Origin: Acidiphilium iwatense
GTDB lineage: Bacteria; Pseudomonadota; Alphaproteobacteria; Acetobacterales; Acetobacteraceae
Length of the DNA: 64,000 bases
Assembly (NCBI RefSeq): GCF_021556475.1
Contig: NZ_JAKGBZ010000004.1
Coordinates: 1-64,000 of the forward strand
Direction of reading: 5' to 3'
Of this stretch, positions 8,068 to 20,096 are shown piece after piece. Under the pieces are notes generated by a model. The model saw only the letters and a list, made by a program, of their open reading frames with translations. It searched no databases and had not been told where the DNA came from. How positions within the stretch are numbered: the first letter of the stretch is position 1; every line of letters starts with the position of its first letter. A program made the position numbers and the translations under genes.

Positions 8068-8715
8068 ATGACCCCTCCTGCCGATTCCGTTCTCGATTTC
8101 GCCGGCCTGGACGCGACGCCGGTTTCGGCCGATCCCTTCCCGCATCTGCTGTTGCGCAATTTCGTCCGCCCTGATCGCCTCGCCGATGTGGTGGCGAGCC
8201 TGCCGCCGCTCGGCAGCCGGGGCAGTTTCCCGGTCGAATCGGTGCGTCTCGGCCCCCCGGCAGCGCAACTGATGCGCGAAATGCAGGGTACGGCGCTGCG
8301 CGCGGCGATCGCCGCGAAATTCGGGCTCGACCTGTCGGACGCGCCGGTGATGGTGACGCTGCGTGGCCAGACCGGCGAGCGCGACGGCCAGATCCATTGC
8401 GATTCGGCGGCCAAGCGGGTCACGGTTCTGCTCTATCTCAACCCGGCGAGCGCCGCCTGGGCGCGGCAGGAAGGGTGTCTGCGCCTGCTGCGTGGGCCGA
8501 ACGACCTTGAGGATTACGTCGTGGAGGTTCCGCCGGTGGACGGCACGCTGCTGGTTTTCCCGAACGGGCCGACGACCTGGCACGGCCATCGGCAATTCGT
8601 CGGGCGGCGCTACACGGTGCAGCTCAACTACATGACCACCGATGCCAAGGCGAAATACGAAATGCGCCGGCACCGGGTTTCGGCAATCGTCAAGCGGCTG
8701 CTGCCGGCGGCCTGA
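8068..8715 (+). CDS. 2OG-Fe(II) dioxygenase-like protein
   Basis: The 215-residue product looks like a prolyl-4-hydroxylase-type 2-oxoglutarate/Fe(II) oxygenase. The iron-binding H-x-D is seen in QIHCDSAAKRVTVLLYLN, the distal His in TWHGHRQFVG, and the 2OG-binding Arg in GRRYTVQLNY. The N-terminal third (PFPHLLLRNFVRPDRLADVV) is the usual entry to this fold. Target amino acid or small molecule is unknown. It is monocistronic between the rpsU terminator and the transporter gene. Confidence 0.72.
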   Translation: MTPPADSVLDFAGLDATPVSADPFPHLLLRNFVRPDRLADVVASLPPLGSRGSFPVESVRLGPPAAQLMREMQGTALRAAIAAKFGLDLSDAPVMVTLRGQTGERDGQIHCDSAAKRVTVLLYLNPASAAWARQEGCLRLLRGPNDLEDYVVEVPPVDGTLLVFPNGPTTWHGHRQFVGRRYTVQLNYMTTDAKAKYEMRRHRVSAIVKRLLPAA

Positions 8716-8768
8716 TACGCGTTTGCCTGCGGTTCGGTTTCGCCGGAATCGCGGGTAGAGTTGATATC

Positions 8769-9980
8769 ATGAGGGATGCGCCAGAGCTCGGCACCGCGAA
8801 GGCGCCGCACCACCGGGTGCGTGGCGTGCTGCTGCTCGCCGGGATTCTGCTGATCGCCGCCAATCTGCGCCCGGCGATCGCCTCGGTCTCGCCGCTGCTG
8901 GTGCCGATCGGGGCGGCGCTCGGGTTCGGCGCGTTCGGGCTGACCGCGCTGGCGACAATTCCGGTGGTGTGTTTCGCCGCCCTGGCCCCAGCGAGCCTGC
9001 CGCTGCAGCGGCGGCTCGGGCTGGAACCGGCGATGCTGATCGCGCTTTCGGTGCTGCTCGCGGGGCTGCTGCTCCGGCTGTTCGACGCGGCGCTGCCGCT
9101 GTTTCTCGGCACCGCCCTTGCCGGTTCGGCGATCGCGATCGGCAACGTGCTGCTGCCCGCCATCGTCAAGCGCGATTTTCCCGGCCGGATCGGGCTGGTC
9201 ACCGGGCTCTACACTACCATGCTGAACGGGGCTGCGGCGGTCGCCGCGGCGATCAGCGTGCCGTTGGCCGATGCGAGCGGGCTGGGATGGCGCGCCGCGC
9301 TCGGGTTCTGGGCGATCCCGGCACTGGCGGCGCTCATGCTGTGGCTGCCACAGCTTCGCCATGGCGTCCATCGCGCGACCCTGCCGCGCATTCCCGGCGG
9401 CTTCATCCGGCTCGCGCGGATGAAACGCGCCTGGGCGGTGGCGATGTTCATGGGGCTGCAATCGCTCGGCTATTACGCCGTGCTGTCCTGGCTGCCGGCG
9501 ATTCTGCATTCGGTCGGCATCGCGCCGGCCCGCGCCGGGCTGATGCTGTCGATGACCACGGTGGTCGCGATTCCGGTCGCGCTGATCACGCCGGGACTGG
9601 CTACGCGCGGCCGCGACCAGCGCGCGCTGCTGGCGCTGGTGCTCGGCGTCACCGCGATCGGCTATCTCGGGCTCGATATCGCGCCTGGCGCGGCGCCGTG
9701 GCTGTGGGTGGTGATCATCGGGATCGGCCAGGGGGCGAGTTTTCCGCTCGCCCTCACCCTCATCGTGCTGCGCGCCGGCGGGGTGGTCGAGGCGATGAGC
9801 GTTTCGGCGTTTTCCCAGGCGATCGGCTATGCGGTGTCGATCGCCGGGCCGCTCGGCATGGGCGCGATCCATGCCGCGACCGGGGCGTGGTGGCCGGCGA
9901 CGGCGTTCCTGACCGCGACGCTGATCCCCGCCCTGCTGTTCGGCCTCGCCGCCGCGCGGTCGGAGACGATCAGGCTGTAA
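8769..9980 (+). CDS. Major facilitator superfamily transporter, CynX/NimT type
   Basis: The 403-residue protein is strongly hydrophobic with about twelve membrane segments and is likely an inner-membrane transporter. LLLAGILLIAANLRPAIASVSPLL at its first helix (described in two parts: AANLRPAIASVSPLL carries the N-L-R-P-A signature) is characteristic of the CynX/NimT/YycB group, which includes cyanate and 2-nitroimidazole transporters. The substrate cannot be read from sequence. Its last 11 bases overlap the end of the convergent VapC-like gene. Confidence 0.8.
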   Translation: MRDAPELGTAKAPHHRVRGVLLLAGILLIAANLRPAIASVSPLLVPIGAALGFGAFGLTALATIPVVCFAALAPASLPLQRRLGLEPAMLIALSVLLAGLLLRLFDAALPLFLGTALAGSAIAIGNVLLPAIVKRDFPGRIGLVTGLYTTMLNGAAAVAAAISVPLADASGLGWRAALGFWAIPALAALMLWLPQLRHGVHRATLPRIPGGFIRLARMKRAWAVAMFMGLQSLGYYAVLSWLPAILHSVGIAPARAGLMLSMTTVVAIPVALITPGLATRGRDQRALLALVLGVTAIGYLGLDIAPGAAPWLWVVIIGIGQGASFPLALTLIVLRAGGVVEAMSVSAFSQAIGYAVSIAGPLGMGAIHAATGAWWPATAFLTATLIPALLFGLAAARSETIRL

Positions 9981-10401
9981 CGGCAACGCCGAGGGCGAGG
10001 GCGGCTTCGGTCATTTTGCGGTCGAAGGTGGCGATGGTGGCGCCGATCCGGTCGGCGATGGCGATGTGCAACGCGTCGCCGGTGCGGAGCGGGGTGTCGA
10101 GCCGGCGGATGGCGGCAGCGGCGGCGATCAAGTCGGCCGGGGCGGTTTCGATGCGGGTGGCGATTCGGACGGTCCACGAGTCGAAGGCGGCGAGGGCCGC
10201 TTGGGCGGCGTCGGGTTCGAGCAATTTCATGCGGCAGCGTTGCGCAACCGCGGACCCGAATTCGAGTTTGGCAAAGTCGCTGACCAGGAGTTCGGCATCC
10301 GCGCCGTTCAAGAATTGGATCGCCCGTTCGTTCAGGTCGTCCTGGACGAAAAAACTGACGAGGATGTTGGTATCAAGATAGAGGGGCAAGGCGCTCATCA
10401 C
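9970..10401 (-). CDS. PIN-domain toxin, VapC-like
   Basis: PIN-domain ribonuclease of a type II toxin-antitoxin module. The four acidic active-site positions can be followed: YLDTNILVSF (first Asp), KLEFGSAV (Glu), LRTGDALHIAIA (Asp) and ATFDRKM (last Asp). At 143 residues it has standard length. The start codon lies inside the end of the upstream small gene (29-base overlap), the usual antitoxin-toxin arrangement. Its 3' end overlaps the convergent transporter gene by 11 bases. Confidence 0.85.
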   Translation of the reverse strand: MMSALPLYLDTNILVSFFVQDDLNERAIQFLNGADAELLVSDFAKLEFGSAVAQRCRMKLLEPDAAQAALAAFDSWTVRIATRIETAPADLIAAAAAIRRLDTPLRTGDALHIAIADRIGATIATFDRKMTEAALALGVAVTA

Positions 10402-10564
10402 TCTCGTCGCGCAGTGCTCTGACGAGGGCGACGGCGTCCGGGCCGGGCAGGCATGGAACGCGGTGGCGGATCAGCCAGTCGATATCGGCCTGGGTGATGC
10501 GGCGGGGTGGCGGGGTGACGGGTTTGAGCGTCACCACCGGGACGCCGTGGCGGGGTTGGAGCAA
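10373..10564 (-). CDS. Putative antitoxin partner of the VapC-like toxin
   Basis: A 63-residue frame directly upstream of and overlapping the PIN toxin, which is the position of a VapB antitoxin. The first possible start is TTG at 10564, only two bases after the pnp stop; GTG codons at 10537 and 10534 are alternatives. The sequence (KPVTPPPRRITQADIDWLIRH ... ALVRALRDESDE) has an acidic, helical C-terminus suited to covering a toxin, but I see no clear DNA-binding motif. Called by context. Confidence 0.55.
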   Translation of the reverse strand: MLQPRHGVPVVTLKPVTPPPRRITQADIDWLIRHRVPCLPGPDAVALVRALRDESDERLAPLS

Positions 10565-10566
10565 AA

Positions 10567-12723
<2,157 letters not shown>

Positions 12724-13070
12724 CATGCAGTCCTTAAACACGGGATCGGACCGGCCGGGTTCGGTGTGCGCGATGCGGGAGACGGCGTCTCGGGCGGCAT
12801 GGGTCGGGCTGTGGGAGACGAAACTCGTCACAGCCACGGGCCATGTGGCCGGAAACGCCGGGCAAATCCCGGCTTTGCGCGCAACCGACGGACCTGGGAC
12901 CGTTCCGATCGCTCCGGGAGACCATCCCCCGGTTCAGCCGCGCCATCCCGGCGCGTCGTGGGGTGATAGCGGAAAACCAGCGCCTCCGCTACTCCGGCTT
13001 GGAAATGGGAGAGTCGCGGTTTGAGATGGATCGCTTCGCTCCGCTCGCGATGACGATCAGGCAAGGTCGA
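12724..13070. other. 347-base intergenic region upstream of pnp
   Basis: Contains the pnp leader and no gene. The only recognisable structure is a copy of the dispersed repeat at 13026-13055. No clear promoter hexamers stand out for pnp. Confidence 0.4.
13026..13055. repeat. Dispersed intergenic repeat, copy 4
   Basis: ATGGATCGCTTCG through CTCGCGATGACG, nearly the same ends as the copy at 4042-4078. It lies between pnp and ccdB. Confidence 0.6.
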
Positions 13071-13388
13071 TCACGCCGTGCTCAGAAACTCGTCCATGAC
13101 GCGGATCAGCTTGGTGCGCGACTCGTCATCGGCAAGCGATGCAGCCGGCGGGCCGAGGCGATCGGCCGGTATCGTGGCGAGATTGAAGACATCCAGAACC
13201 ACGGCGGTTCCATCGACGATGAATCGCGGAGCCAGATAATGCGCCTCGACGGGCGCGGCCGATTGGCGAACCAGGGGCGCGACAAAGCGTGTCGCGCTGC
13301 GGCTGAGACGGTCGGTTTGCAGGACGACGACATACGGGATCGCTTCCCTCTGGCGCCCCGGATTATGGTGAACGTCGAATTGCGCCAC
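13071..13388 (-). CDS. ccdB: CcdB-family toxin
   Basis: CcdB poisons DNA gyrase. The 105-residue product follows the family: MAQFDVHHNPGRQREAIPYVV at the N-terminus (conserved F-D-V and P-Y-V-V-x-L-Q-x-D), VAPLVR in the middle, and a C-terminal helix MDEFLSTA, whose end in F is the usual gyrase-contact region extended here by four residues. It lies three bases after the CcdA-like gene. Whether it is active cannot be judged. Confidence 0.82.
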   Translation of the reverse strand: MAQFDVHHNPGRQREAIPYVVVLQTDRLSRSATRFVAPLVRQSAAPVEAHYLAPRFIVDGTAVVLDVFNLATIPADRLGPPAASLADDESRTKLIRVMDEFLSTA

Positions 13389-13391
13389 GGG

Positions 13392-13637
13392 TCAGAGGGC
13401 GGAAAATTCGTCGCTCAGCAGGCCGTGGCTGTGGTGGAAAGCGTTGAGACCGTCGATCACGCGGTCGATCGCCGCGTCTTCGTCGCGGCGGCGCAACGCT
13501 TCCCGGTCGACGAACTCGCCGAGCAGGGTTTCGACCGTCGCGCTCAGATTTTTCGTATAGGATCGCGCCCGATGAACCAGGTTTTCGTTCATGCTGAGAT
13601 TGATGGGCCGTTTGCGGGCGTTGCGATCATACCCCAT
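13392..13637 (-). CDS. ccdA: CcdA-family antitoxin
   Basis: The 81-residue protein has the CcdA layout: a short ribbon-helix-helix DNA-binding N-terminus (RKRPINLSMNENLVHRARSY) and an acidic C-terminal tail (EDAAIDRVIDGLNAFHHSHGLLSDEFSAL) that would bind and neutralise CcdB; the D-E-F near the end is typical. It is followed three bases later by ccdB, forming a two-gene autoregulated module. Confidence 0.82.
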   Translation of the reverse strand: MGYDRNARKRPINLSMNENLVHRARSYTKNLSATVETLLGEFVDREALRRRDEDAAIDRVIDGLNAFHHSHGLLSDEFSAL

Positions 13638-13711
13638 CGATTTGTCCTGCGCACGTTATGCGCATGAATATGGCTGAAGGACCGAAATCGTGCAAGAGTT
13701 CCATCGAAAGC

Positions 13712-14590
13712 TCAGGCGCGCAGGTTGAACGCAGTGAGGGCGGCGAGATCGCGGTCGCCCCAGCCCTCGCGCGTCGCATCATGCGCGAGGCGGCGCACCG
13801 CCTCGGTCACCGGCAGGTTGAAGCCCAGCTTGCGGCCGGCTTCGTCGATCAGGCGCAGATCCTTCTCGACCGCTTCGAGCGAGAAGCCGACGGTGTTGGC
13901 GCGGCGTCCCTGCATTTCCGCGAGGATCGCTTCCGCGCGCAGTCCGATGGCCGGCGCGCCGCCGGGGCTGCCCGCGATGATCGAGACCAGCCTTTTCTGG
14001 TCGATTCCGAAATCACGGGTCAGCAAAGCCGCCTCGCCCAGCGCCTGGAACGCGACGAGGAGCGGCAGGTTGATCGCGAGCTTCATCGCCGCGGCCGCTT
14101 GCGGCGTGTCGAAGCGCTCGATGCGCTCGCACAGCTCATCGAGAACAGGCTGGACGCGGCCGATCGCGGCGGGATCGCCGCCGGCGAGACCGAGCAGCTT
14201 GCCGGACCGCGCCGGGCCGACCGTGCCGCCGACCGGACAGGCGACGAAGAAGCCGCCGGCGCCGATGACGGCGTCGGCATTGGCCTGCATGTCGGCGGGC
14301 TTCAGCGTGCTCATATCGACGACGGTTTTGCGCTCCAGCCCGACGGCGAGAATGCCGGCATCGCCACGATAGACCGTCTCCGCGGCGTCCTCATCGAGCA
14401 GCGAGACGAGGATGGTATCGGCACCGGCGACGACATCGGCGGGGCTGGCCTTGACGGCGAGGCCGCCGATCGCGGCGGCGCGCTCGATGGTCCGGTTCCA
14501 GCCGCCGACCGCGTGGCCGCGCTCGATCAGCCGTGCGGCCATCGCCGCCCCCATCCGTCCCAATCCGATCATGCCGATCCGCAAAACCAT
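13712..14590 (-). CDS. NAD(P)-dependent beta-hydroxyacid dehydrogenase
   Basis: Member of the 3-hydroxyisobutyrate/tartronate-semialdehyde reductase family. The Rossmann fingerprint IGMIGLGRMGAAMAARL is at the N-terminus. GGFFVACPVGGTVGPARSG is the substrate-binding segment (usual form D-A-P-V-S-G-G; here the Asp is Cys-shifted) and AAAMKLAINL carries the catalytic Lys (consensus K-x-x-N-N). The start at 14590 (MVLRIGMIGLG) is preferred over an ATG at 14677 that would add a non-homologous tail overlapping the ftsH terminator. At 292 residues the length is normal. The exact substrate is not readable. Confidence 0.82.
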   Translation of the reverse strand: MVLRIGMIGLGRMGAAMAARLIERGHAVGGWNRTIERAAAIGGLAVKASPADVVAGADTILVSLLDEDAAETVYRGDAGILAVGLERKTVVDMSTLKPADMQANADAVIGAGGFFVACPVGGTVGPARSGKLLGLAGGDPAAIGRVQPVLDELCERIERFDTPQAAAAMKLAINLPLLVAFQALGEAALLTRDFGIDQKRLVSIIAGSPGGAPAIGLRAEAILAEMQGRRANTVGFSLEAVEKDLRLIDEAGRKLGFNLPVTEAVRRLAHDATREGWGDRDLAALTAFNLRA

Positions 14591-14640
14591 CGTGCCGTCC
14601 TCTTTGTTGCGCACTTGGGATATGGCGCGGCGCGGGCAGG

Positions 14641-14671
14641 AAAAAAGCCGGAGAATTGCTTCTCCGGCTTT
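14641..14671 (-). terminator. Intrinsic terminator of ftsH
   Basis: AAAGCCGGAGA (14644-14654) pairs perfectly with TCTCCGGCTTT (14661-14671) around a 6-nt loop. On the minus strand it is followed by a run of Ts (the A-run at 14641-14646), just after the ftsH stop. Confidence 0.85.
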
Positions 14672-14693
14672 CGTCATCGTTAGAGGACAGGGT

Positions 14694-16619
<1,926 letters not shown>

Positions 16620-16819
16620 CAGACTTCATCCAGTTTCATTGTCGCCCGGAGCCTCTCCGGGTGGCCGGAAAGCCGGCCGAACACGCAAACGTCCATCAAC
16701 ATCATCCGTCTATATCATGGCATGGCGTGCCAGGCACCACCACCCGTCTTTCCAAATGGGCATGGCAGGCGATTTTCCTATCCCATGCCCTTGCTTCGCG
16801 CGCAGATGTGCATGGCGAT

Positions 16820-18019
16820 TTATGCCGGGACGAAAGGCAAGGCGGCCGCCGGCGCCGGAGGCGCGAAGGCGAGGCGTGCGGACGGACCCGCGCCGAGATG
16901 CGGCACCGCGAGAACCTCGCCCGATCGGCAGAAGGCCGGCAGGGCGCGCAGAACCGCAGCGGGCAGCCTGGTCGCATGACGGAATGTCGTGGCGCGATCG
17001 CCGAGCGCGCCGATCGCATCGGCACCTTGCGGGACGGCGAGAATGCGGAACCGCCCATCCCACAGCGCGCCGGCTCGCGGTGCGGCGGGCGCGGCGCAGG
17101 CGCTCGCTTCGCGGAGCAGGAGCCAGCCGGGCCCGAGCCGGCCCGCCTTCATGATCCGCACGCCGCCCAGGGTTGCCGGACGCAGCCCCGCCGCGAGGCG
17201 CGCGACGCGATCCCGGCGCGGCGGATAGAGGGCACCGCCGATCGCGCGGATCAAAACCGCGAGCGCGTCCTCCGGTGGCCGGTCGGTGTGCAGAATCGCA
17301 TAGCCTTCCGGGGCGATTGTCGTGTGCCCGGCGAGGAAGCGCGCGGTGTCGCGCTGGGCGGCGGCGAGCGCGGCTGCCTCGGACGGGTTTGGTACCGCCG
17401 GCTCAAGACCGGAGGCACGCAGCCGGGCACGTTCGAAACGGGGATCGGCGTTCGAGGGGTCTTCGATCCAGCCCATGCCGCGCGCGCGAAGTTCGGCGCG
17501 GAGTTCGGCGGGATCGGTGCCGAGCAACGGACGCAGCAGCACGATATCGTGACGTGCGGCGAAGCCCGCCATGCCGGCGGCACCGCGCTTGCCGCGCGCG
17601 GCCCGCATGGCGAGCAGTTCGGCCTGATCGCCGGCATGGTGCCCGAGCAGGAGATGGACCGCGCCGGCTGCGCGCGCCGCCTCCGCCAGCGCCGCATGGC
17701 GGGCGGTGCGGGCACGGTCCTGCAGGGCCGAGCCGGGGGCGATGCTAAGCGTGAGAATGCGCGCTTCGATGCCGCGCGCGGCGAGACGGCGTGCCGTGAG
17801 GGCGGCTTCGGCACCGGATTCCGCGCGCAGCCCGTGATCGGCGATCAGGGCGAGGACCGATCCCCGCGCCGGGCGAACCCAGTCCTGCGCGAGCAGGGCG
17901 AGCGCGGTGCTATCGGCGCCGCCGGAGACGGCGACGGCAAGCCGCGGCGTCGGGCCGAACGGTCCGAGCCGCGCCATCGCCTCGGCAAAGCGTTCGGATA
18001 GTGTCCCGGTCAGCCGCAA
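16820..18019 (-). CDS. tilS: tRNA(Ile)-lysidine synthase
   Basis: Converts C34 of tRNA-Ile(CAU) to lysidine so that it reads AUA. The N-terminal PP-loop SGGADST (within VAVSGGADSTALALL) binds ATP, followed by IADHGLR, HLLLGHHAGDQAELLAMR and PLLGTDPAELRAELRARGMGWIEDPSN (the conserved W-x-x-D-P-S-N segment, given here in pieces). The 399 residues match the longer family form. The start overlaps the end of cpoB by 10 bases, indicating translational coupling in a pal-cpoB-tilS transcript. Confidence 0.93.
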   Translation of the reverse strand: MRLTGTLSERFAEAMARLGPFGPTPRLAVAVSGGADSTALALLAQDWVRPARGSVLALIADHGLRAESGAEAALTARRLAARGIEARILTLSIAPGSALQDRARTARHAALAEAARAAGAVHLLLGHHAGDQAELLAMRAARGKRGAAGMAGFAARHDIVLLRPLLGTDPAELRAELRARGMGWIEDPSNADPRFERARLRASGLEPAVPNPSEAAALAAAQRDTARFLAGHTTIAPEGYAILHTDRPPEDALAVLIRAIGGALYPPRRDRVARLAAGLRPATLGGVRIMKAGRLGPGWLLLREASACAAPAAPRAGALWDGRFRILAVPQGADAIGALGDRATTFRHATRLPAAVLRALPAFCRSGEVLAVPHLGAGPSARLAFAPPAPAAALPFVPA

Positions 18020-18894
18020 TGCGCGCGGCTGCGCGCGGCGCGGACCTGTGCCGCGAGACCGGCGGGTGGCGAGGCGATTTGGTGGGTCAGCGAATCCAGC
18101 GTGTCGCAGGCCGCCTGATCCTGGTGGATCGCGGCCAGTGAGTTGGCGAGGCCGAGCAGCGCATAGGGCGCATGGGGGCCGGTTTTATCCGCCGTATAGG
18201 CATCGTCATAGGCGATCGCCGCCGCCTGATGATTGCCCTGATGGGCGAGCGCCTCTGCCAGGGTGAATTCGGCGGCTCCGCCGTCCGCGCCCTTGCCCTG
18301 GTGCGCGATCACCGCCCGCGAATCGGCTTCGGCGGTGCGGTAATCATGCGCCGCCAGCGCGCGGCGCGCGGCGGTGACCGAGGCGACGGTGCGGACTGGG
18401 TGCGGCGGGGTCGTCCGGCTGGATTTCGGCAGTGTGCCCAGCGTGCCGCCGGCAGGCGGCGATGCGGGCGGCGCGCCGTTCTGCTCGGTCACGCCCCCCG
18501 AACCCTGGCCGCCCTGGTTGAGCTGGAATTTCAGATTGCCGATTTCCTGCTTGATTTCGTCGTGCTGGGTCGCGACCTCGTGCTCCAGCGTATCGACCCG
18601 GCCGCGCAGCGACTGGACCTGATCCTCCAGCGTCTGCACCTGCTGAAGCATGTTGGGCAGCAGCGGATTCGTCGCACCTTCATTGCCGGGGGATCGCGGC
18701 TGCGACGGGGCGAGCACGGAGCCGCCCGAATTGTTCTGCTGCAGCGCCTGGATCTGCTGGCGCAGCTCCAGGATCTGATTTTCGAGCGCAATGCCTTCTC
18801 GGCTGGAAATCATTTGCGCGCGGGCGGCGGAGAGCGGGATCAGGCTCGCCAGGGCAAGCGCGGGAAGGACGGACGCAGAACGAAGACGACGCAT
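18010..18894 (-). CDS. cpoB: Tol-Pal associated periplasmic protein CpoB (YbgF)
   Basis: CpoB coordinates cell-wall synthesis with outer-membrane constriction through Tol-Pal. A signal peptide (residues about 1-26, ending SAARA-Q) precedes a coiled-coil trimerisation region (ALENQILELRQQIQALQQN; MLQQVQTLEDQVQSLRGRVD). After a Gly/Pro linker the C-terminal third is a TPR-like domain (ARRALAAHDYRTAEADSRAV, AEFTLAEALAHQGNHQAAA). At 294 residues it fits the family. It lies between pal upstream and tilS downstream. Confidence 0.9.
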   Translation of the reverse strand: MRRLRSASVLPALALASLIPLSAARAQMISSREGIALENQILELRQQIQALQQNNSGGSVLAPSQPRSPGNEGATNPLLPNMLQQVQTLEDQVQSLRGRVDTLEHEVATQHDEIKQEIGNLKFQLNQGGQGSGGVTEQNGAPPASPPAGGTLGTLPKSSRTTPPHPVRTVASVTAARRALAAHDYRTAEADSRAVIAHQGKGADGGAAEFTLAEALAHQGNHQAAAIAYDDAYTADKTGPHAPYALLGLANSLAAIHQDQAACDTLDSLTHQIASPPAGLAAQVRAARSRAHCG

Positions 18895-19080
18895 GTGACA
18901 TCCTTGGGACGATGGCGGCGCGAAATGCGCGATGATGTCTTAAATCCGTTTGGCGGCAAAGGGAATTGTCGCGGCGTACAGCCTGGCCGCAAACGCAAAC
19001 CGGCGACCCGTGCAAACGGATCGCCGGTGCCGGGCCGCCGGACCGCAATGGCCGGGCGGCAGGTCTTGATGGCTATTCGA

Positions 19081-19584
19081 TCAGTGGCAGTTCTGGGGGT
19101 TGAAGCCCTGAACCGAGGTGATCGCGACGCGATCCTGCGCATAATCCTCCGAGGTATTGCCGGGGGAAACGAGGCAGGACTTGCCGTAGGACACCGTCTG
19201 GACGCGCGACGGGCTCACGCCCCTGGCGACCAGATAGTTGCGGGCGGCGTTGGCACGGCGATGGCCGAGGGCGAGGTTGTAAGCCTCGGTGCCGCGCGGG
19301 TCGGCATTGCCGGCGATCAGAACGTCCACATTCGGGTATTTGGCGAGCCAGGCCGACTGCCGGTCGAGCGTCGCACGGTCGGCGGAGGTCAGATCCGACC
19401 GGTTAAAAGCGAAGAAAGCCCGATCGCCGACGCTGGCGACCAGTTGCTGCTCGCTTCCCGGAGCCGGGCCCGTGGACGTCGCCGTCGCACCGGAGCCGGT
19501 AGTGGCCGTGGTGGTTTTAGGGGCGCTCGAGCACGCCGCCAGCAGGGCAACAGCAGCAAGTGCGCCCAGAGCTTTGATTTTCAT
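19081..19584 (-). CDS. pal: Peptidoglycan-associated lipoprotein Pal
   Basis: Outer-membrane lipoprotein that anchors the membrane to peptidoglycan. The signal peptide MKIKALGALAAVALLAAC ends in the lipobox LAAC, so Cys18 would be lipidated. A Thr/Ser/Ala-rich linker leads to the OmpA-like domain (FFAFNRSDLTSADRATL, VLIAGNADPRGTEAYNLALG, RRANAARNYLVARGV, SYGKSCLV). Two C-terminal Cys could form a disulphide. The start at 19584 places the signal peptide correctly; an ATG at 19629 would add 15 unrelated residues. tolB, normally just upstream, is missing here: the next gene is a peptidase 512 bases away. Confidence 0.93.
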   Translation of the reverse strand: MKIKALGALAAVALLAACSSAPKTTTATTGSGATATSTGPAPGSEQQLVASVGDRAFFAFNRSDLTSADRATLDRQSAWLAKYPNVDVLIAGNADPRGTEAYNLALGHRRANAARNYLVARGVSPSRVQTVSYGKSCLVSPGNTSEDYAQDRVAITSVQGFNPQNCH

Positions 19585-20096
19585 TGTGTACCATCCCGGT
19601 TTGTTTGGGTGCCAAAGATTGAAAGCCACCGATTATTCATCGGCTGGTGCAGTCCGTAACCTCGAGTCGTCCCGAGCTTCTTCCTTCGGAAAATCGTTTC
19701 CTGAAGATAGCGACACGAAACGCTCCGCGCAAATGACTAATTCGAAACGTTCGAACGACCATTTCGCTTTCGGGGCGTTTACCCCTACCGGAGCGGTCCT
19801 TCAAGCGGCCTCTGAACAAATGGGCGGGCGGGGCCGCTTCAATTCGGAAATTTCGCCGCAACGCGACTTTTTTGACACGGTTTGCGGCGGATTTGCCTCG
19901 GATCTGGGCGCGGGTGAGCGAGAAAATATGATGCGGAAACCGGCCGTTAATATCTCTGGCAGATAACCGTGATGAGGCCTGTGGTCTCCGTTTCCTCCTG
20001 CCGGCCGTGATCCGACGGCCCGCCTGACGGGCGTTTTCCGCGAATCAATCACGGAAAACGCCCGGTTTTTATCGGAGCCGGATTACCTGAAGCCGA
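19585..20096. other. 512-base intergenic region between pal and the peptidase gene
   Basis: No protein gene is supported. It holds the pal upstream region and, at 20003-20070, two consecutive hairpins with a T-tract directed along the plus strand, although no plus-strand gene precedes them. Confidence 0.45.
20003..20070 (+). terminator. Strong plus-strand terminator with no assigned gene
   Basis: GGCCGT (20003-20008) pairs with ACGGCC (20015-20020); then CGGGCGTTTTCCG (20028-20040) pairs perfectly over 13 bp with CGGAAAACGCCCG (20052-20064), followed by GTTTTT. The T-tract points away from the flanking minus-strand genes. It may end an unannotated small RNA, or the long stem may serve the convergent minus-strand peptidase transcript. 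Confidence 0.6.

Noticed and set aside
12724-12837. N-terminal extension of PNPase to an ATG at 12837
   Set aside because: The added 38 residues have no PNPase character, and a ribosome binding site lies just before 12723.
19630-20070. 6S, SRP or tmRNA gene upstream of the plus-strand terminator
   Set aside because: None of the conserved core sequences of these RNAs is visible; only an undefined small RNA remains possible.
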